From positions 1 to 27,649 of the forward strand of contig CAZVWV010000035.1 of assembly GCA_964631745.1 (NCBI GenBank): DNA of 27,649 nucleotides. The letters are read 5' to 3'. Of this stretch, positions 1 to 6,813 are shown piece after piece. The notes under the pieces were generated by a model that was not told where the DNA came from, made no database searches, and worked only from the letters and a program-made list of their open reading frames with translations. The translations under genes and the position numbers were made by a program. The number at the start of each line of letters is the position of its first letter. Position 1 is the stretch's first letter. Source of the stretch: CAZVWV01 sp964631745 (GTDB lineage Bacteria; Bdellovibrionota_C; UBA2361; JBGSMV01).

Positions 1-272
1 TCATGCAGCCGATGTCTGAGACCTCTATGCGTGGATGGTAGCCCATGTGTGTGGTGGCTCTCTAAAATGCAGTGCAGAGCTCCCCTATGGCACTGGGGAG
101 TGTGGGCACTGGGTTTAAGTTACTGGGGGGCGTGGTTCTTACCCCTTAATAGTTAATCGTGGATTATTTGGAAATGTTGCGTGGGGTGGGGAAGTTTTTT
201 GGATTTATTTTGATTTTTGGTTGCGCATGGTCTCTGAGCAAAAATTTGGCCCTGCTTAATTGAACTATTTCT
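1..272. other. Gene-poor T/G-rich stretch
   Basis: No convincing gene is seen. The plus strand is poor in C (about 12% over 121-240) and rich in G and T. One plus-strand frame is open from base 1 to a TAA at 154-156, but it has no start and an implausible Trp/Cys-rich translation. A hairpin is possible at 80-100 (CTCCCC with GGGGAG), nested inside AGTGC (71-75) and GCACT (106-110). It could be an untranslated region, a non-coding RNA or the end of something outside the window; the sequence does not decide. Confidence 0.4.
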
Positions 273-860
273 TTATCGCAGCACCACACCCTCCAGCTTT
301 CCGTTCTGGGTGCGCAGATCGTAGTCTCGGTCCAGTTGCCGGATCTTTCTTAGCACGGTTTGCGCTATTTTATTGGCTTGTTTACGCGTTAAGGCTGGGT
401 TGGTGAGAGCGGCTGCATTAATTTGATCTCTAACATTTGGCAGAAGCTTAATTAGATGGTGCAAATGTTGGCGCTCGTGGGCTCTCATTCTCGTCAAAAA
501 ATTCTCCCATTTCTTGCGCAATTCAGGGTCGCTGCTCTCGGAGCCATCCGATTCTTCCCATTTGGGAAATGTCAGTGTCGCGCGGGCGTAAACTTTCACA
601 TGCAACAACTTGTTTTGGTCCGGCCAATCCCACCAAACCTTCCAACGACATTCACCAAAGCGCCGTACTCCGTACAAATCGATTGGACCGCGCTCTTGCA
701 TCTGCTTACGAAGTTGCTGCGAAGTTTGGCCTTCGATGTTGTAGGTCTTTGTTATGATCTTTAAGCTGATGCTTTCGTCCAGCATGCCCGGCGCGGGCGC
801 CTGTTTGGGAACAAACAGAATCGCTCCCAGGACGGCCAATCTTAAGAACCACGCGCCCAT
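273..860 (-). CDS. DUF922-type secreted putative zinc protease
   Basis: A 195-residue protein with a short hydrophobic N-terminus (about residues 4-18) that looks like a signal peptide or membrane anchor. The centre carries HERQH (128-132), an HExxH zinc-binding motif, and the C-terminus has YDLRT followed by NG (about 180-187). This combination is typical of the DUF922 family, which is annotated as predicted secreted Zn-dependent proteases on motif grounds only; the substrate is unknown. It starts 17 bases after the fliL stop. A GAGG Shine-Dalgarno site about 8 bases upstream supports the ATG and co-transcription with fliL. It could act in the periplasm; any flagellar role is inferred from the neighbour alone. 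Confidence 0.8.
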   Translation of the reverse strand: MGAWFLRLAVLGAILFVPKQAPAPGMLDESISLKIITKTYNIEGQTSQQLRKQMQERGPIDLYGVRRFGECRWKVWWDWPDQNKLLHVKVYARATLTFPKWEESDGSESSDPELRKKWENFLTRMRAHERQHLHHLIKLLPNVRDQINAAALTNPALTRKQANKIAQTVLRKIRQLDRDYDLRTQNGKLEGVVLR

Positions 861-877
861 GACTATCGCCTCAGTTT

Positions 878-1456
878 TTACTGGACAAGGAATTCGTTGA
901 AATAGATATTAACAACGGGTCCCTCTTCAAGTCCGATGGCTTCATTGACAGCTTCTATCAACTCTTCCTTGAGAGCCTCTTTGCCGTCCGAAGTGAGCAC
1001 GTCGGCCGGGGTCTTTGAGGCCAAAACACGAATGATAGCGTCTTTTATCTGAGCTTCCCGCTCCACCATAATCGGAGGCGGCCCCCCGGCGCCTTCGCCC
1101 TCGCCGCCAGCTCCGCCGCCGCCATGTCCGGCGCCTTCGCCCAGGGCAGCAGCCAGAATTTCCGGATCGTATTCGATGGTAAGCTTAATTTTTAAGAAGC
1201 TTGCGTTTTCAGAGAGATTTACGATGATGGGATCTAACGTGAAGGCTACCAGGTGCCTCTTGGTTTCTTCTGTGGCCTGCTCCTCACCCTCTTTAGGGGG
1301 AGGAGCGCCGCCTCCAAGTAACATAGCCGCAGCGCCGCCGCCAACAAGCAGAACAACCGCGACGACGATAATGATCAACTTCTTCTTGTTCTTAGGTTTA
1401 ACTTCGGCGGCTTCTTCGCCTTCTTTCTTTTTTTCGTCTTTCTTCTCGTCAGCCAT
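878..1456 (-). CDS. fliL: Flagellar basal-body-associated protein FliL
   Basis: A 192-residue FliL-family protein. FliL is an inner-membrane protein around the flagellar motor that supports stator function. Visible features: a charged Lys/Glu-rich cytoplasmic tail (1-26), one transmembrane helix (about 27-47), a Pro/Glu linker, then the periplasmic domain. That domain has the family-typical beta segment around 69-95 and the C-terminal pattern of helix, strand and NIYFNEFLVQ end. The oddity is a Gly/Glu/Pro-rich insertion (about 106-128) inside the periplasmic domain, which makes the protein longer than ordinary FliL. No Shine-Dalgarno site precedes the ATG; instead a promoter ends 9 bases upstream. 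No other motor or basal-body genes are adjacent. Confidence 0.88.
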   Translation of the reverse strand: MADEKKDEKKKEGEEAAEVKPKNKKKLIIIVVAVVLLVGGGAAAMLLGGGAPPPKEGEEQATEETKRHLVAFTLDPIIVNLSENASFLKIKLTIEYDPEILAAALGEGAGHGGGGAGGEGEGAGGPPPIMVEREAQIKDAIIRVLASKTPADVLTSDGKEALKEELIEAVNEAIGLEEGPVVNIYFNEFLVQ

Positions 1457-1465
1457 GGTAATTAC

Positions 1466-1494
1466 TGTATAAAGTTCGAGTTAGTTGAAACCAA
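1466..1494 (-). promoter_or_regulatory. Predicted fliL promoter, near-leaderless
   Basis: On the minus strand TTGGTT (1489-1494) is followed by 17 bases and TATACA (1466-1471). The -10 box ends 9 bases before the fliL ATG, so transcription would start about 2 bases before the start codon. The -35 box lies inside the 8-bp direct repeat that flanks the adjacent MITE-like element. Confidence 0.5.
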
Positions 1495-1495
1495 A

Positions 1496-1649
1496 GTACC
1501 TACTCATTAACTCCGGGTAACGCCGGGTGGGAATTGGCCCACTCCGTGTATCTCCTTGATCTCAGTGGTGAAAATATTAAGAATTTTTTACCACTGAGGT
1601 CACAGAGATACACGGAGCAAGAAACTACCCTGAGTTTATGAGCAATTAC
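1496..1649. mobile_element. MITE-like repeat element, copy 1
   Basis: A non-coding element of about 150 bp that shares its ends and interior with the copy at 16478-16588. It is flanked by the direct repeat AAACCAAA (1488-1495 and 1650-1657). Its ends form imperfect terminal inverted repeats: CTCATTAACTCCGGGTA near 1503-1519 matches the reverse complement of 1626-1642 at 15 of 17 positions. Inside is a long palindrome: the arm from 1542 (CTCCGTGTATCTC...) pairs with the arm ending at 1617 (...GATACACGGAG), 25 of 28 bases matching around an A/T-rich loop. The shared core with copy 2 runs about 1500-1648. No transposase is encoded, so movement would need one supplied elsewhere. Relative to copy 2 it carries about 30 extra bases near its left end. 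Confidence 0.75.
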
Positions 1650-1740
1650 AAACCAAATAATTAGATTCTCTCTTGAATCCGGCCGATTCGGTAATAGTTT
1701 CGCTCAATCAGCAAGTTTGGACACGCTATAAAACGATATC

Positions 1741-2451
1741 TTAGTACCGCCCAAGCTGTCCTAAGGCTAAAGCCAACGCGAATTCAAGCCGGTAAATTCT
1801 GGATCCAAGTGCGTACCGTAAAAAACCCGCCTGAGTAAATCTCTCAACTTCTGTTTGAGTCCAGCCGAGTTCCGGTCCTAAGGCCAAGCAAGTACGCTTC
1901 TGCTCCGCTTGTACTTGAGCGAGAGACGTCTCGAGATCGGGCGCCAAAACCAGCTTTAAATCTGCACTCTGCACCACAGCGTTCTCCCACAGCTCGCCAA
2001 GGTGTTGCAGCACGGAGACCCGGGGCGCTAGCGAATCGCACGATTGTTCCAAGCCCTTTATTAGCTCCTCCTGAATATTTTCTGGTAGGAGCGTCTTGGA
2101 TTGCAGGTAGCTCTTATCCGTTCGCTCTGCCCGAACAAAAATTAAGTCAGTAATGCCAGCCATCGCTGCAAAGTGCAGGATTTTTTTGACAGTTTGCGGC
2201 CTAGGAACGGCGATAACGAGGGCCGTTTGATTACGAGCTGGAGGGGGCTGAGTGAAGCAACATTTGAGTCGTATTTCATGCTCGTCAATATGAAGGACTT
2301 CAATCTCGCCTAAATTCCCCCCAAGCCGCGCGCCGCGCACTTTTATGCCTACTCGTAGATCGTGATAGTCCAGTAAGTATCGCGCGCGCGCGCCGCGAAT
2401 AGTGGCGAGGTCGTCCTGAATCTCTTCTGGTAATACTATTAAGGAGTTCAT
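1741..2451 (-). CDS. rsmE: RsmE-family 16S rRNA (uracil1498-N3)-methyltransferase
   Basis: A 236-residue SPOUT-class methyltransferase related to RsmE, which methylates N3 of U1498 in 16S rRNA using S-adenosylmethionine. It has the small N-terminal PUA-like part (about 1-65) and the SPOUT domain with AVPRPQTVKKIL (81-92), EQSCDSLAPRV (135-145), LGPELGW (191-197) and LGSRIYRLEFA (215-225). The family normally reads GPEGGF and an ILR-ETA type motif at the last two places, so the SAM knot is divergent here. The ATG overlaps the TGA of the upstream kinase gene by four bases, so translation is probably coupled. Family membership is clear; the exact rRNA target is assumed from the family. Confidence 0.85.
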   Translation of the reverse strand: MNSLIVLPEEIQDDLATIRGARARYLLDYHDLRVGIKVRGARLGGNLGEIEVLHIDEHEIRLKCCFTQPPPARNQTALVIAVPRPQTVKKILHFAAMAGITDLIFVRAERTDKSYLQSKTLLPENIQEELIKGLEQSCDSLAPRVSVLQHLGELWENAVVQSADLKLVLAPDLETSLAQVQAEQKRTCLALGPELGWTQTEVERFTQAGFLRYALGSRIYRLEFALALALGQLGRY

Positions 2452-3539
2452 GCGCGCCTAAACTTCTGTACAATATCTGTCATCTCCACAGCATGCCTTT
2501 CCATGTCCTCTAGAAGCTTTATCTGAACTTCTGCTCGATCTAAATTGTGATTCTCACGCTCTATCGGAAAGTATTTATCGCCGTCAATGTGATCGCTCAG
2601 GAAACGCGAAGCTAGCGAAAGCGCTATGATCTTGGGAGCATCGGAAAGCGTAGCAATTTCGGCGGATGTAATCTCAGATGCCAAGCGGCCCAAGTATCCA
2701 TCCGTTATGGCTTCGAAAATCTGTAGATCGAATTTCACCTTGGACAAATCACGCTCGTCTTCGTCGGCAGCCAGGCAGCTGCTTCTGGCAAAATCGCCAA
2801 AATCGTAAGCTATGGTGCCAGGCATAAGCGTGTCCCAATCTACAATGCAGCTAGCTTCCCCCGATTGAGCGTCAAAGAGAATATTATTGATCTTTAGATC
2901 AGCGTGCACCGGACGAATGGGAATCCCACCTGCTTGTATCGCTGAAGCCAAACCCGAGGCATAGGGAGCGCGATCACGCAGGAACTTGAGCTCCGTTTTT
3001 ACCGCCCGCGCGCGCCCGCAAAGATCTTCGTTTGCACTTCTCTCTAACGTAAGTAACCGCCGCGAAACGTCTTGAAAGTTAGGTATTGCAGCTGTCAAAA
3101 GTTGTACCGGGATATCCAAGATCCCCAGCTGAAACTGCGCACAGCCCAGGGCAGCCTCCCTGGCGACATGCGCATTTGGTGTACGATCGTAGCTCTTTAC
3201 ATTATCTATGAAGTCAAAAACCCTCCAATATTCTGCATCGGTGTGACAGTAAGTGCTTCCGTCCAGCGTCGGAACAATCCTCAAAGTTCTCAGAATAAAG
3301 TCTGGCTTTTTTTGAAGATGAGCGCTTACAAGCTCAATATTTTTCATCAGAGCTGGAACGTTCTGAAAAACAGAGCTATTAATACGCTGCAATAAATATT
3401 TTTCAAGTCGGCCCTGATTCTCGAAGCTAGCCAAAAAAGAAAGATTAATATGTCCGCTACCAAAAGGTCGAACCTCATTGAGGGTTCCCGCAATTTGAAA
3501 TGATTTTAATATTCGAGCTAATTTCTCGTGTGTCGCCAT
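2448..3539 (-). CDS. Phosphotransferase of the APH/NahK-like sugar kinase family
   Basis: A 363-residue kinase with the aminoglycoside/choline-kinase fold. The catalytic loop reads HADLKINN (212-219, Asp214 as likely base and Asn219 as metal ligand). It is followed by IVDWDTLMPG (232-241) and the DFG-like YDFGD (245-249). The segment LLQRINSSVFQNVPALMKN (49-67) and the MPG motif resemble N-acetylhexosamine 1-kinases (NahK), suggesting anomeric phosphorylation of an amino sugar. The substrate is inferred from resemblance only; choline- or homoserine-kinase-like activity cannot be excluded. It is the first gene of a two-gene unit with rsmE. No Shine-Dalgarno site is seen; a promoter lies just upstream. 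Confidence 0.8.
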   Translation of the reverse strand: MATHEKLARILKSFQIAGTLNEVRPFGSGHINLSFLASFENQGRLEKYLLQRINSSVFQNVPALMKNIELVSAHLQKKPDFILRTLRIVPTLDGSTYCHTDAEYWRVFDFIDNVKSYDRTPNAHVAREAALGCAQFQLGILDIPVQLLTAAIPNFQDVSRRLLTLERSANEDLCGRARAVKTELKFLRDRAPYASGLASAIQAGGIPIRPVHADLKINNILFDAQSGEASCIVDWDTLMPGTIAYDFGDFARSSCLAADEDERDLSKVKFDLQIFEAITDGYLGRLASEITSAEIATLSDAPKIIALSLASRFLSDHIDGDKYFPIERENHNLDRAEVQIKLLEDMERHAVEMTDIVQKFRRA

Positions 3540-3553
3540 GGTTATGCGGAACT

Positions 3554-3582
3554 ATTTAATCACGCAACCCAGCTTGCTTCAA
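3554..3582 (-). promoter_or_regulatory. Possible promoter of the kinase-rsmE unit
   Basis: On the minus strand TTGAAG (3577-3582), 17 bases, then TTAAAT (3554-3559). The -10 box ends 14 bases before the ATG, giving a leader of only about 7 bases, too short for a Shine-Dalgarno site. Confidence 0.4.
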
Positions 3583-3657
3583 ATAGGAAAACTCAATGAT
3601 CCAGGGCACTTTCAGAAAATTATTTTTTCGCCCTGGCGCTCTCGCCGCAAACCAGTC

Positions 3658-3663
3658 TATAAC
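3658..3663 (+). promoter_or_regulatory. -10 box just upstream of the DUF2007-like gene
   Basis: TATAAC ends 6 bases before the ATG at 3670, the same geometry as the other leaderless promoters in this window. No good -35 hexamer is seen at 17 bases (GGCGCT), so the call rests on the -10 box and the spacing. Confidence 0.4.
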
Positions 3664-3669
3664 GGCGCC

Positions 3670-3873
3670 ATGGAAAGGTTTGTAGTCCTATCAACATTTT
3701 TTGAGTCTGAGCAGGCGAACAAGGCTTGTGAGGCCTTGGAAGCAAAAGGTATTCCCGTCTTAGTTGACCATATGGAAGTTATCGACGGAAATACGCGCGC
3801 CTACGGTTACCGAGTGTTGGTGCCTGCGCATTACAGTCAGGAAGCAGTGCGTTTAACGCAGGCGCATAATTAG
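3670..3873 (+). CDS. Small DUF2007-like protein
   Basis: A 67-residue soluble protein beginning MERFVVLSTF. The pattern of a beta strand, a helix starting FESEQANKACEALEAKG, then a strand (IPVLVDH) and a C-terminal VLVPAHYSQEAVRL segment matches the small ferredoxin-like DUF2007 family (putative signal-transducing protein). Its function is not established. The frame stays open upstream to an ATG at 3538. The start at 3670 is preferred because the homology-like part begins there and a TATAAC box sits 6 bases upstream. It is divergent from the kinase gene and convergent with ubiA, so it is probably monocistronic. Confidence 0.65.
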   Translation: MERFVVLSTFFESEQANKACEALEAKGIPVLVDHMEVIDGNTRAYGYRVLVPAHYSQEAVRLTQAHN

Positions 3874-3895
3874 CGGCTTGAAGCACAGCCCCAGA

Positions 3896-4759
3896 TCATC
3901 GACTAAAGACATCCGCTGCCACTCCTAACAAAAAAACCAAACTGGCTTGCCCGTTCTTGGTGAAAAATGCCAGATCGACTTTGCTTAGATCGCCAGGCCG
4001 CACCAGCTTCTGCTGGCTAAGCAGCAGCGCGCCAAAAATGGCTACGCCTGCGTAATATATCGCCCCTAGGTGATTGAGGCGTCCAAAGTAAACCAGGCCG
4101 ACTATACAAAGCAGATGCAAAATGCGGGAAACCGAGAGAGCGCTTGCTATACCAAGCCGGGAAGGGAGCGAATAAAGTCCGTTCAGCTTGTCAAATTCCA
4201 CATCCTGACAGGAGTAGATGATATCGAAGCCGCCCACCCAAAACAGAACCGCGATCATAAGCGGCACCGGTTCCCAAGCGAAGCGACCTGTGATGGCGTA
4301 CCAAACTCCGCCGGGAGCCAAAGCTAGTGCCAATCCAAGCACATAGTGCGAAAGCCAGGTGAAGCGTTTGGTGTACGAGTAGAGTAAGAGAACCGCCAGC
4401 ACTAATGGAGACAAAACCAAGCAATGCCTTCCCAACGCGGCGGCGCTTAAAATAAACAGAGCCGCGGCCAGTAGTGTCAGTCTTCCGGCGGCGCGGGCAG
4501 AGATAACTCCGCTTGGAAGCTCGCGAGCGCGGGTGCGCGGGTTCTTTGAGTCGATCTCCTTGTCAGCTATACGATTAAACCCCATAGCCGCAGTTCGGGC
4601 TGACACCATTGCGACAATTAGCCAAACTATCTGGACCGACGTAATCTGATAGCTCGGCAATAAAATTACAAGCATGCTTAACGCAAACGGCAATGCAAAA
4701 ATTGAATGAGAGAATTTTACTAATTTTCCGTAATTGTGAAGCGAAGTAAGAAAACTCAT
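3896..4759 (-). CDS. UbiA-family prenyltransferase for menaquinone
   Basis: A 287-residue polytopic membrane enzyme that joins a polyprenyl chain to an aromatic ring. Both Asp-rich motifs are present: NRIADKEID (62-70: Asn62, Asp66, Asp70) and QDVEFD (185-190: Asp186, Asp190), which bind Mg-diphosphate. About eight hydrophobic segments follow the family pattern. With mqnE in the same window and ubiX/ubiE in the same operon, the likely acceptor is 1,4-dihydroxy-6-naphthoate or a derivative (the MqnP role) rather than 4-hydroxybenzoate; that is an inference. The ATG at 4759 overlaps the ubiX TGA (ATGA) and has a GGAG site 7 bases upstream, so it is preferred over an upstream in-frame start at 4789. 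Confidence 0.85.
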   Translation of the reverse strand: MSFLTSLHNYGKLVKFSHSIFALPFALSMLVILLPSYQITSVQIVWLIVAMVSARTAAMGFNRIADKEIDSKNPRTRARELPSGVISARAAGRLTLLAAALFILSAAALGRHCLVLSPLVLAVLLLYSYTKRFTWLSHYVLGLALALAPGGVWYAITGRFAWEPVPLMIAVLFWVGGFDIIYSCQDVEFDKLNGLYSLPSRLGIASALSVSRILHLLCIVGLVYFGRLNHLGAIYYAGVAIFGALLLSQQKLVRPGDLSKVDLAFFTKNGQASLVFLLGVAADVFSR

Positions 4760-5385
4760 GCTCGCTCCAGCGGTGCTTTCCCGGTCCAACGAGTGACCAG
4801 TGAAGTTTGAATCTTCATCTGGTCCAAAATTTTCATGACTAGCATGTCCACCAGATCGTCTAGATTTTGAGGCTTATGGTAAAATCCCGGCATGGCCGGG
4901 GTTATGCTTACCCCTAGTCGAGAGAGTTTCAGCATGTTTTCCAAATGAATCGCGGACAGTGGTGTCTCACGCGGTACAAGTATTAACGGGCGCCGCTCCT
5001 TTAATGCCACCTCGGCTGTGCGGTGAATCAAGTTGGTTGCAACGCCGTTAGCTATGGCCCCGAGTGTAGACATGCTGCAAGGCACAATCACCATGCCGTC
5101 ACAAATATGCGAGCCGGAAGCTATTGGAGCGCCTATGTCTTTAACGGAATGAAATCTGACATTGGATAATTCCTCTCCCAGTAACGACTGAGTGCTTAAA
5201 CGTGAGGGGGAAATAGCCAGACCCTCTTCTTCATTAAGCACGCGCATGGCGGCTTCGGACAATATTAGGTGAAGCTCCGCCAGGTGTGGCGCGGCGACCT
5301 GAAGTAAACGCAAGGCATATCGCATCCCGCTAGCTCCAGTTAATGCCACCACCCAAGTTGGTTTTTTCTCGATAATTTCGTTCAC
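4756..5385 (-). CDS. ubiX: Flavin prenyltransferase UbiX
   Basis: A 209-residue UbiX/Pad-type flavoprotein that prenylates FMN to make the cofactor of UbiD-family decarboxylases. Recognisable parts: TGASGMRYA (16-24) for FMN binding, the central DGMVIVPCSMSTLGAIANG segment, and the C-terminal LVPRETPLSAIHLENML block followed by PAMPGFYHKPQ. The UbiD partner that would use the cofactor is not in the window. It lies 13 bases downstream of ubiE and is translationally coupled to ubiA. In the futalosine pathway a UbiX/UbiD-type pair is assigned to a late decarboxylation, which fits this operon. Confidence 0.93.
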   Translation of the reverse strand: MNEIIEKKPTWVVALTGASGMRYALRLLQVAAPHLAELHLILSEAAMRVLNEEEGLAISPSRLSTQSLLGEELSNVRFHSVKDIGAPIASGSHICDGMVIVPCSMSTLGAIANGVATNLIHRTAEVALKERRPLILVPRETPLSAIHLENMLKLSRLGVSITPAMPGFYHKPQNLDDLVDMLVMKILDQMKIQTSLVTRWTGKAPLERA

Positions 5386-5398
5386 GGCTCCTTGTTCC

Positions 5399-6106
5399 TC
5401 ACGGTTTCTTAGCCAGATATAGATAGCAGATGCCGCCTGTTAATGACTTGAAGCTGGTCTCTGTGAATCCTGCCAGCAACAATTTCTGCGTGAACCGATC
5501 TGCGCAGGGAAATGTCTGGGACGTGCGCTCGAGATAACCATAGGCTGTGCGATTACCGGTAAGGATTCCGCCCAACACAGGAAGTACGTGCGCAGAATAT
5601 TGCCTATAAAGCTGGCCGAATAATCCCTTCGGCTGTCCAAATTCGAGCACAGCCAGTCTGCCGCCAGGTGTCATACACCGAAAAATCTCATTCAGGCCAC
5701 GCTCCAGATTCTCAAAATTTCTCACGCCAAAGGCTACGGTCAGCAAGTCAAATCTATTATCGGCATACGGAAGAGACATAGCATCCGCAAGTTCTAATGA
5801 GCATCGCAAGGGACTTAGTCCTTTAAGTTTTTCTCGTCCCTCTACTAGCATACCTTCACAAAAGTCCGCTCCGGTAACGTGCTCCGCCAGGGGCAGTAGC
5901 AACGGAACCAAGTCGGCGGTGCCTGTGCACAGGTCTAAGGCCGCTTTGTAATGGCGACCCGAAACGGCCCGCAGCAAGGTTCTTCGCCAAATGTGGTGTA
6001 CTCCAAAACTCAGAACGGAGTTGGCAAGATCGTAGCGCCCTGAAATGGAGGCGAACATATGAGAGACATCAGCGCCGACTTTTGAAGGGATCATAGGAGG
6101 GATCAT
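5399..6106 (-). CDS. ubiE: UbiE/MenG demethylmenaquinone methyltransferase
   Basis: A 235-residue class I SAM methyltransferase for the last C-methylation in menaquinone synthesis. Visible: the family N-terminal signature MFASISGRYDLAN (17-29) and VHHIWRR (36-42), SAM motif I LDLCTGTADLVPLL (57-70), and GVRNFENLERGLNEIFRCM (136-154). The C-terminal part is also UbiE-like. Being first in an operon with ubiX and ubiA and with mqnE nearby argues for a menaquinone rather than a ubiquinone role. The first 12 bases after the ATG are repeated in tandem, giving two in-frame ATGs (6106 and 6094). The upstream one is chosen because a strong promoter ends 8 bases before it. There is no Shine-Dalgarno site. 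Confidence 0.93.
   Translation of the reverse strand: MIPPMIPSKVGADVSHMFASISGRYDLANSVLSFGVHHIWRRTLLRAVSGRHYKAALDLCTGTADLVPLLLPLAEHVTGADFCEGMLVEGREKLKGLSPLRCSLELADAMSLPYADNRFDLLTVAFGVRNFENLERGLNEIFRCMTPGGRLAVLEFGQPKGLFGQLYRQYSAHVLPVLGGILTGNRTAYGYLERTSQTFPCADRFTQKLLLAGFTETSFKSLTGGICYLYLAKKP
6083..6106. repeat. 12-bp tandem duplication of the ubiE start
   Basis: On the minus strand ATGATCCCTCCT (6106-6095) is followed by ATGATCCCTTCA (6094-6083), 10 of 12 positions identical. The unit is in frame and duplicates the start codon. Confidence 0.7.
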
Positions 6107-6114
6107 AGTGCTAG

Positions 6115-6143
6115 ATTGTAGCGGTATGGCGCCCGTTTTTCAA
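6115..6143 (-). promoter_or_regulatory. Predicted leaderless promoter of ubiE-ubiX-ubiA
   Basis: On the minus strand TTGAAA (6138-6143), 17 bases, then TACAAT (6115-6120); each box matches the sigma70 consensus at 5 of 6 positions. The -10 box ends 8 bases before the ATG, so the transcript would begin at or within a base or two of the start codon. Confidence 0.7.
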
Positions 6144-6162
6144 ATCATCTGTGAACTTCCAA

Positions 6163-6191
6163 TTGACTAGCCCAATATAGCCTCGTATTCT
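6163..6191 (+). promoter_or_regulatory. Predicted leaderless promoter of the PH-domain gene
   Basis: TTGACT (6163-6168), 17 bases, TATTCT (6186-6191), then 7 bases to the ATG at 6199. It is arranged back to back with the ubiE promoter, so both could be bound in the same 90-bp spacer. Confidence 0.65.
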
Positions 6192-6198
6192 CTAGGTA

Positions 6199-6804
6199 AT
6201 GTCTGACGAATCAATCGAAGATCGCTTTGCTGGTCAAATTCAGGGAGAGCGGGTGTTGTATGTCTTGCGCCCGCATTGGCTAATGCTTTTTTTTGGGATG
6301 CTGAAGATCCTGTTGGTGGCAACGCTGGTTTACTTGGCTGTGGCCTACGGCTACGACAAAGCTGAACATCTTTTGCCGGAAGATGGGAACTATCAGAATT
6401 ATCTTTTTGCGGCCCTGGGGCTCGGAACTTTATTTTTCCTTTGGTGGCATCATACCTACTGTCATCGACTAAGGGCCTACATCACTGACCGCCGCATTGT
6501 GCGCGTTGAGCCGAGCTTTCCGCTTCCCTTTCTTGAGAAGCGCCGCACCTTGCTCTGGTCTGAGACCCGCCGCGCCAAAGCCCACGCTTCTAACATTATA
6601 TTTCGGCTTTTTAAAATTGGCGAAGTAGCCTGTGTCCCGTTTTTGCACACCGAGGACGATGTCTTTTTCCCTTACGCTCATTATTTTGAAGACATCGTGA
6701 GCTTCATCGATAAACTTATGTTGCTCAACAAATCGAGTCCGCAAGAGCTTGTGAATGTGCGCCCCTTTGTGGCCAAGCCCAAAGGTAAACGTTATCAAGA
6801 GTAA
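6199..6804 (+). CDS. Membrane protein with bacterial PH-like domain
   Basis: A 201-residue protein with a short soluble N-terminus, two hydrophobic segments (about 27-48 and 66-83) and a C-terminal cytosolic part. The stretch RLRAYITDRRIVRVEPSF, followed by a beta-rich region, resembles the YdbS/bPH2 type of bacterial pleckstrin-homology domain, in which TDRRI-type motifs are characteristic. The function of such proteins is poorly known; envelope or membrane-associated scaffolding is plausible. It begins a plus-strand run with a polytopic membrane protein, a TPR protein and mqnE. The start is supported by the promoter 7 bases upstream; no Shine-Dalgarno site is present. Confidence 0.7.
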   Translation: MSDESIEDRFAGQIQGERVLYVLRPHWLMLFFGMLKILLVATLVYLAVAYGYDKAEHLLPEDGNYQNYLFAALGLGTLFFLWWHHTYCHRLRAYITDRRIVRVEPSFPLPFLEKRRTLLWSETRRAKAHASNIIFRLFKIGEVACVPFLHTEDDVFFPYAHYFEDIVSFIDKLMLLNKSSPQELVNVRPFVAKPKGKRYQE

Positions 6805-6813
6805 CCCCGTTTA

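Noticed and set aside
1542..1617. Treating the palindrome between fliL and rsmE as a simple terminator
   Set aside because: It lies upstream of fliL and about 120 bases beyond the rsmE stop, lacks a terminal T run, and recurs with shared flanks at 16491, so a mobile repeat explains it better.
3538..3669. N-terminal extension of the DUF2007-like protein from the ATG at 3538
   Set aside because: The extra 44 residues look unlike the family, overlap the divergent kinase start and promoter, and a -10 box sits just before the ATG at 3670.
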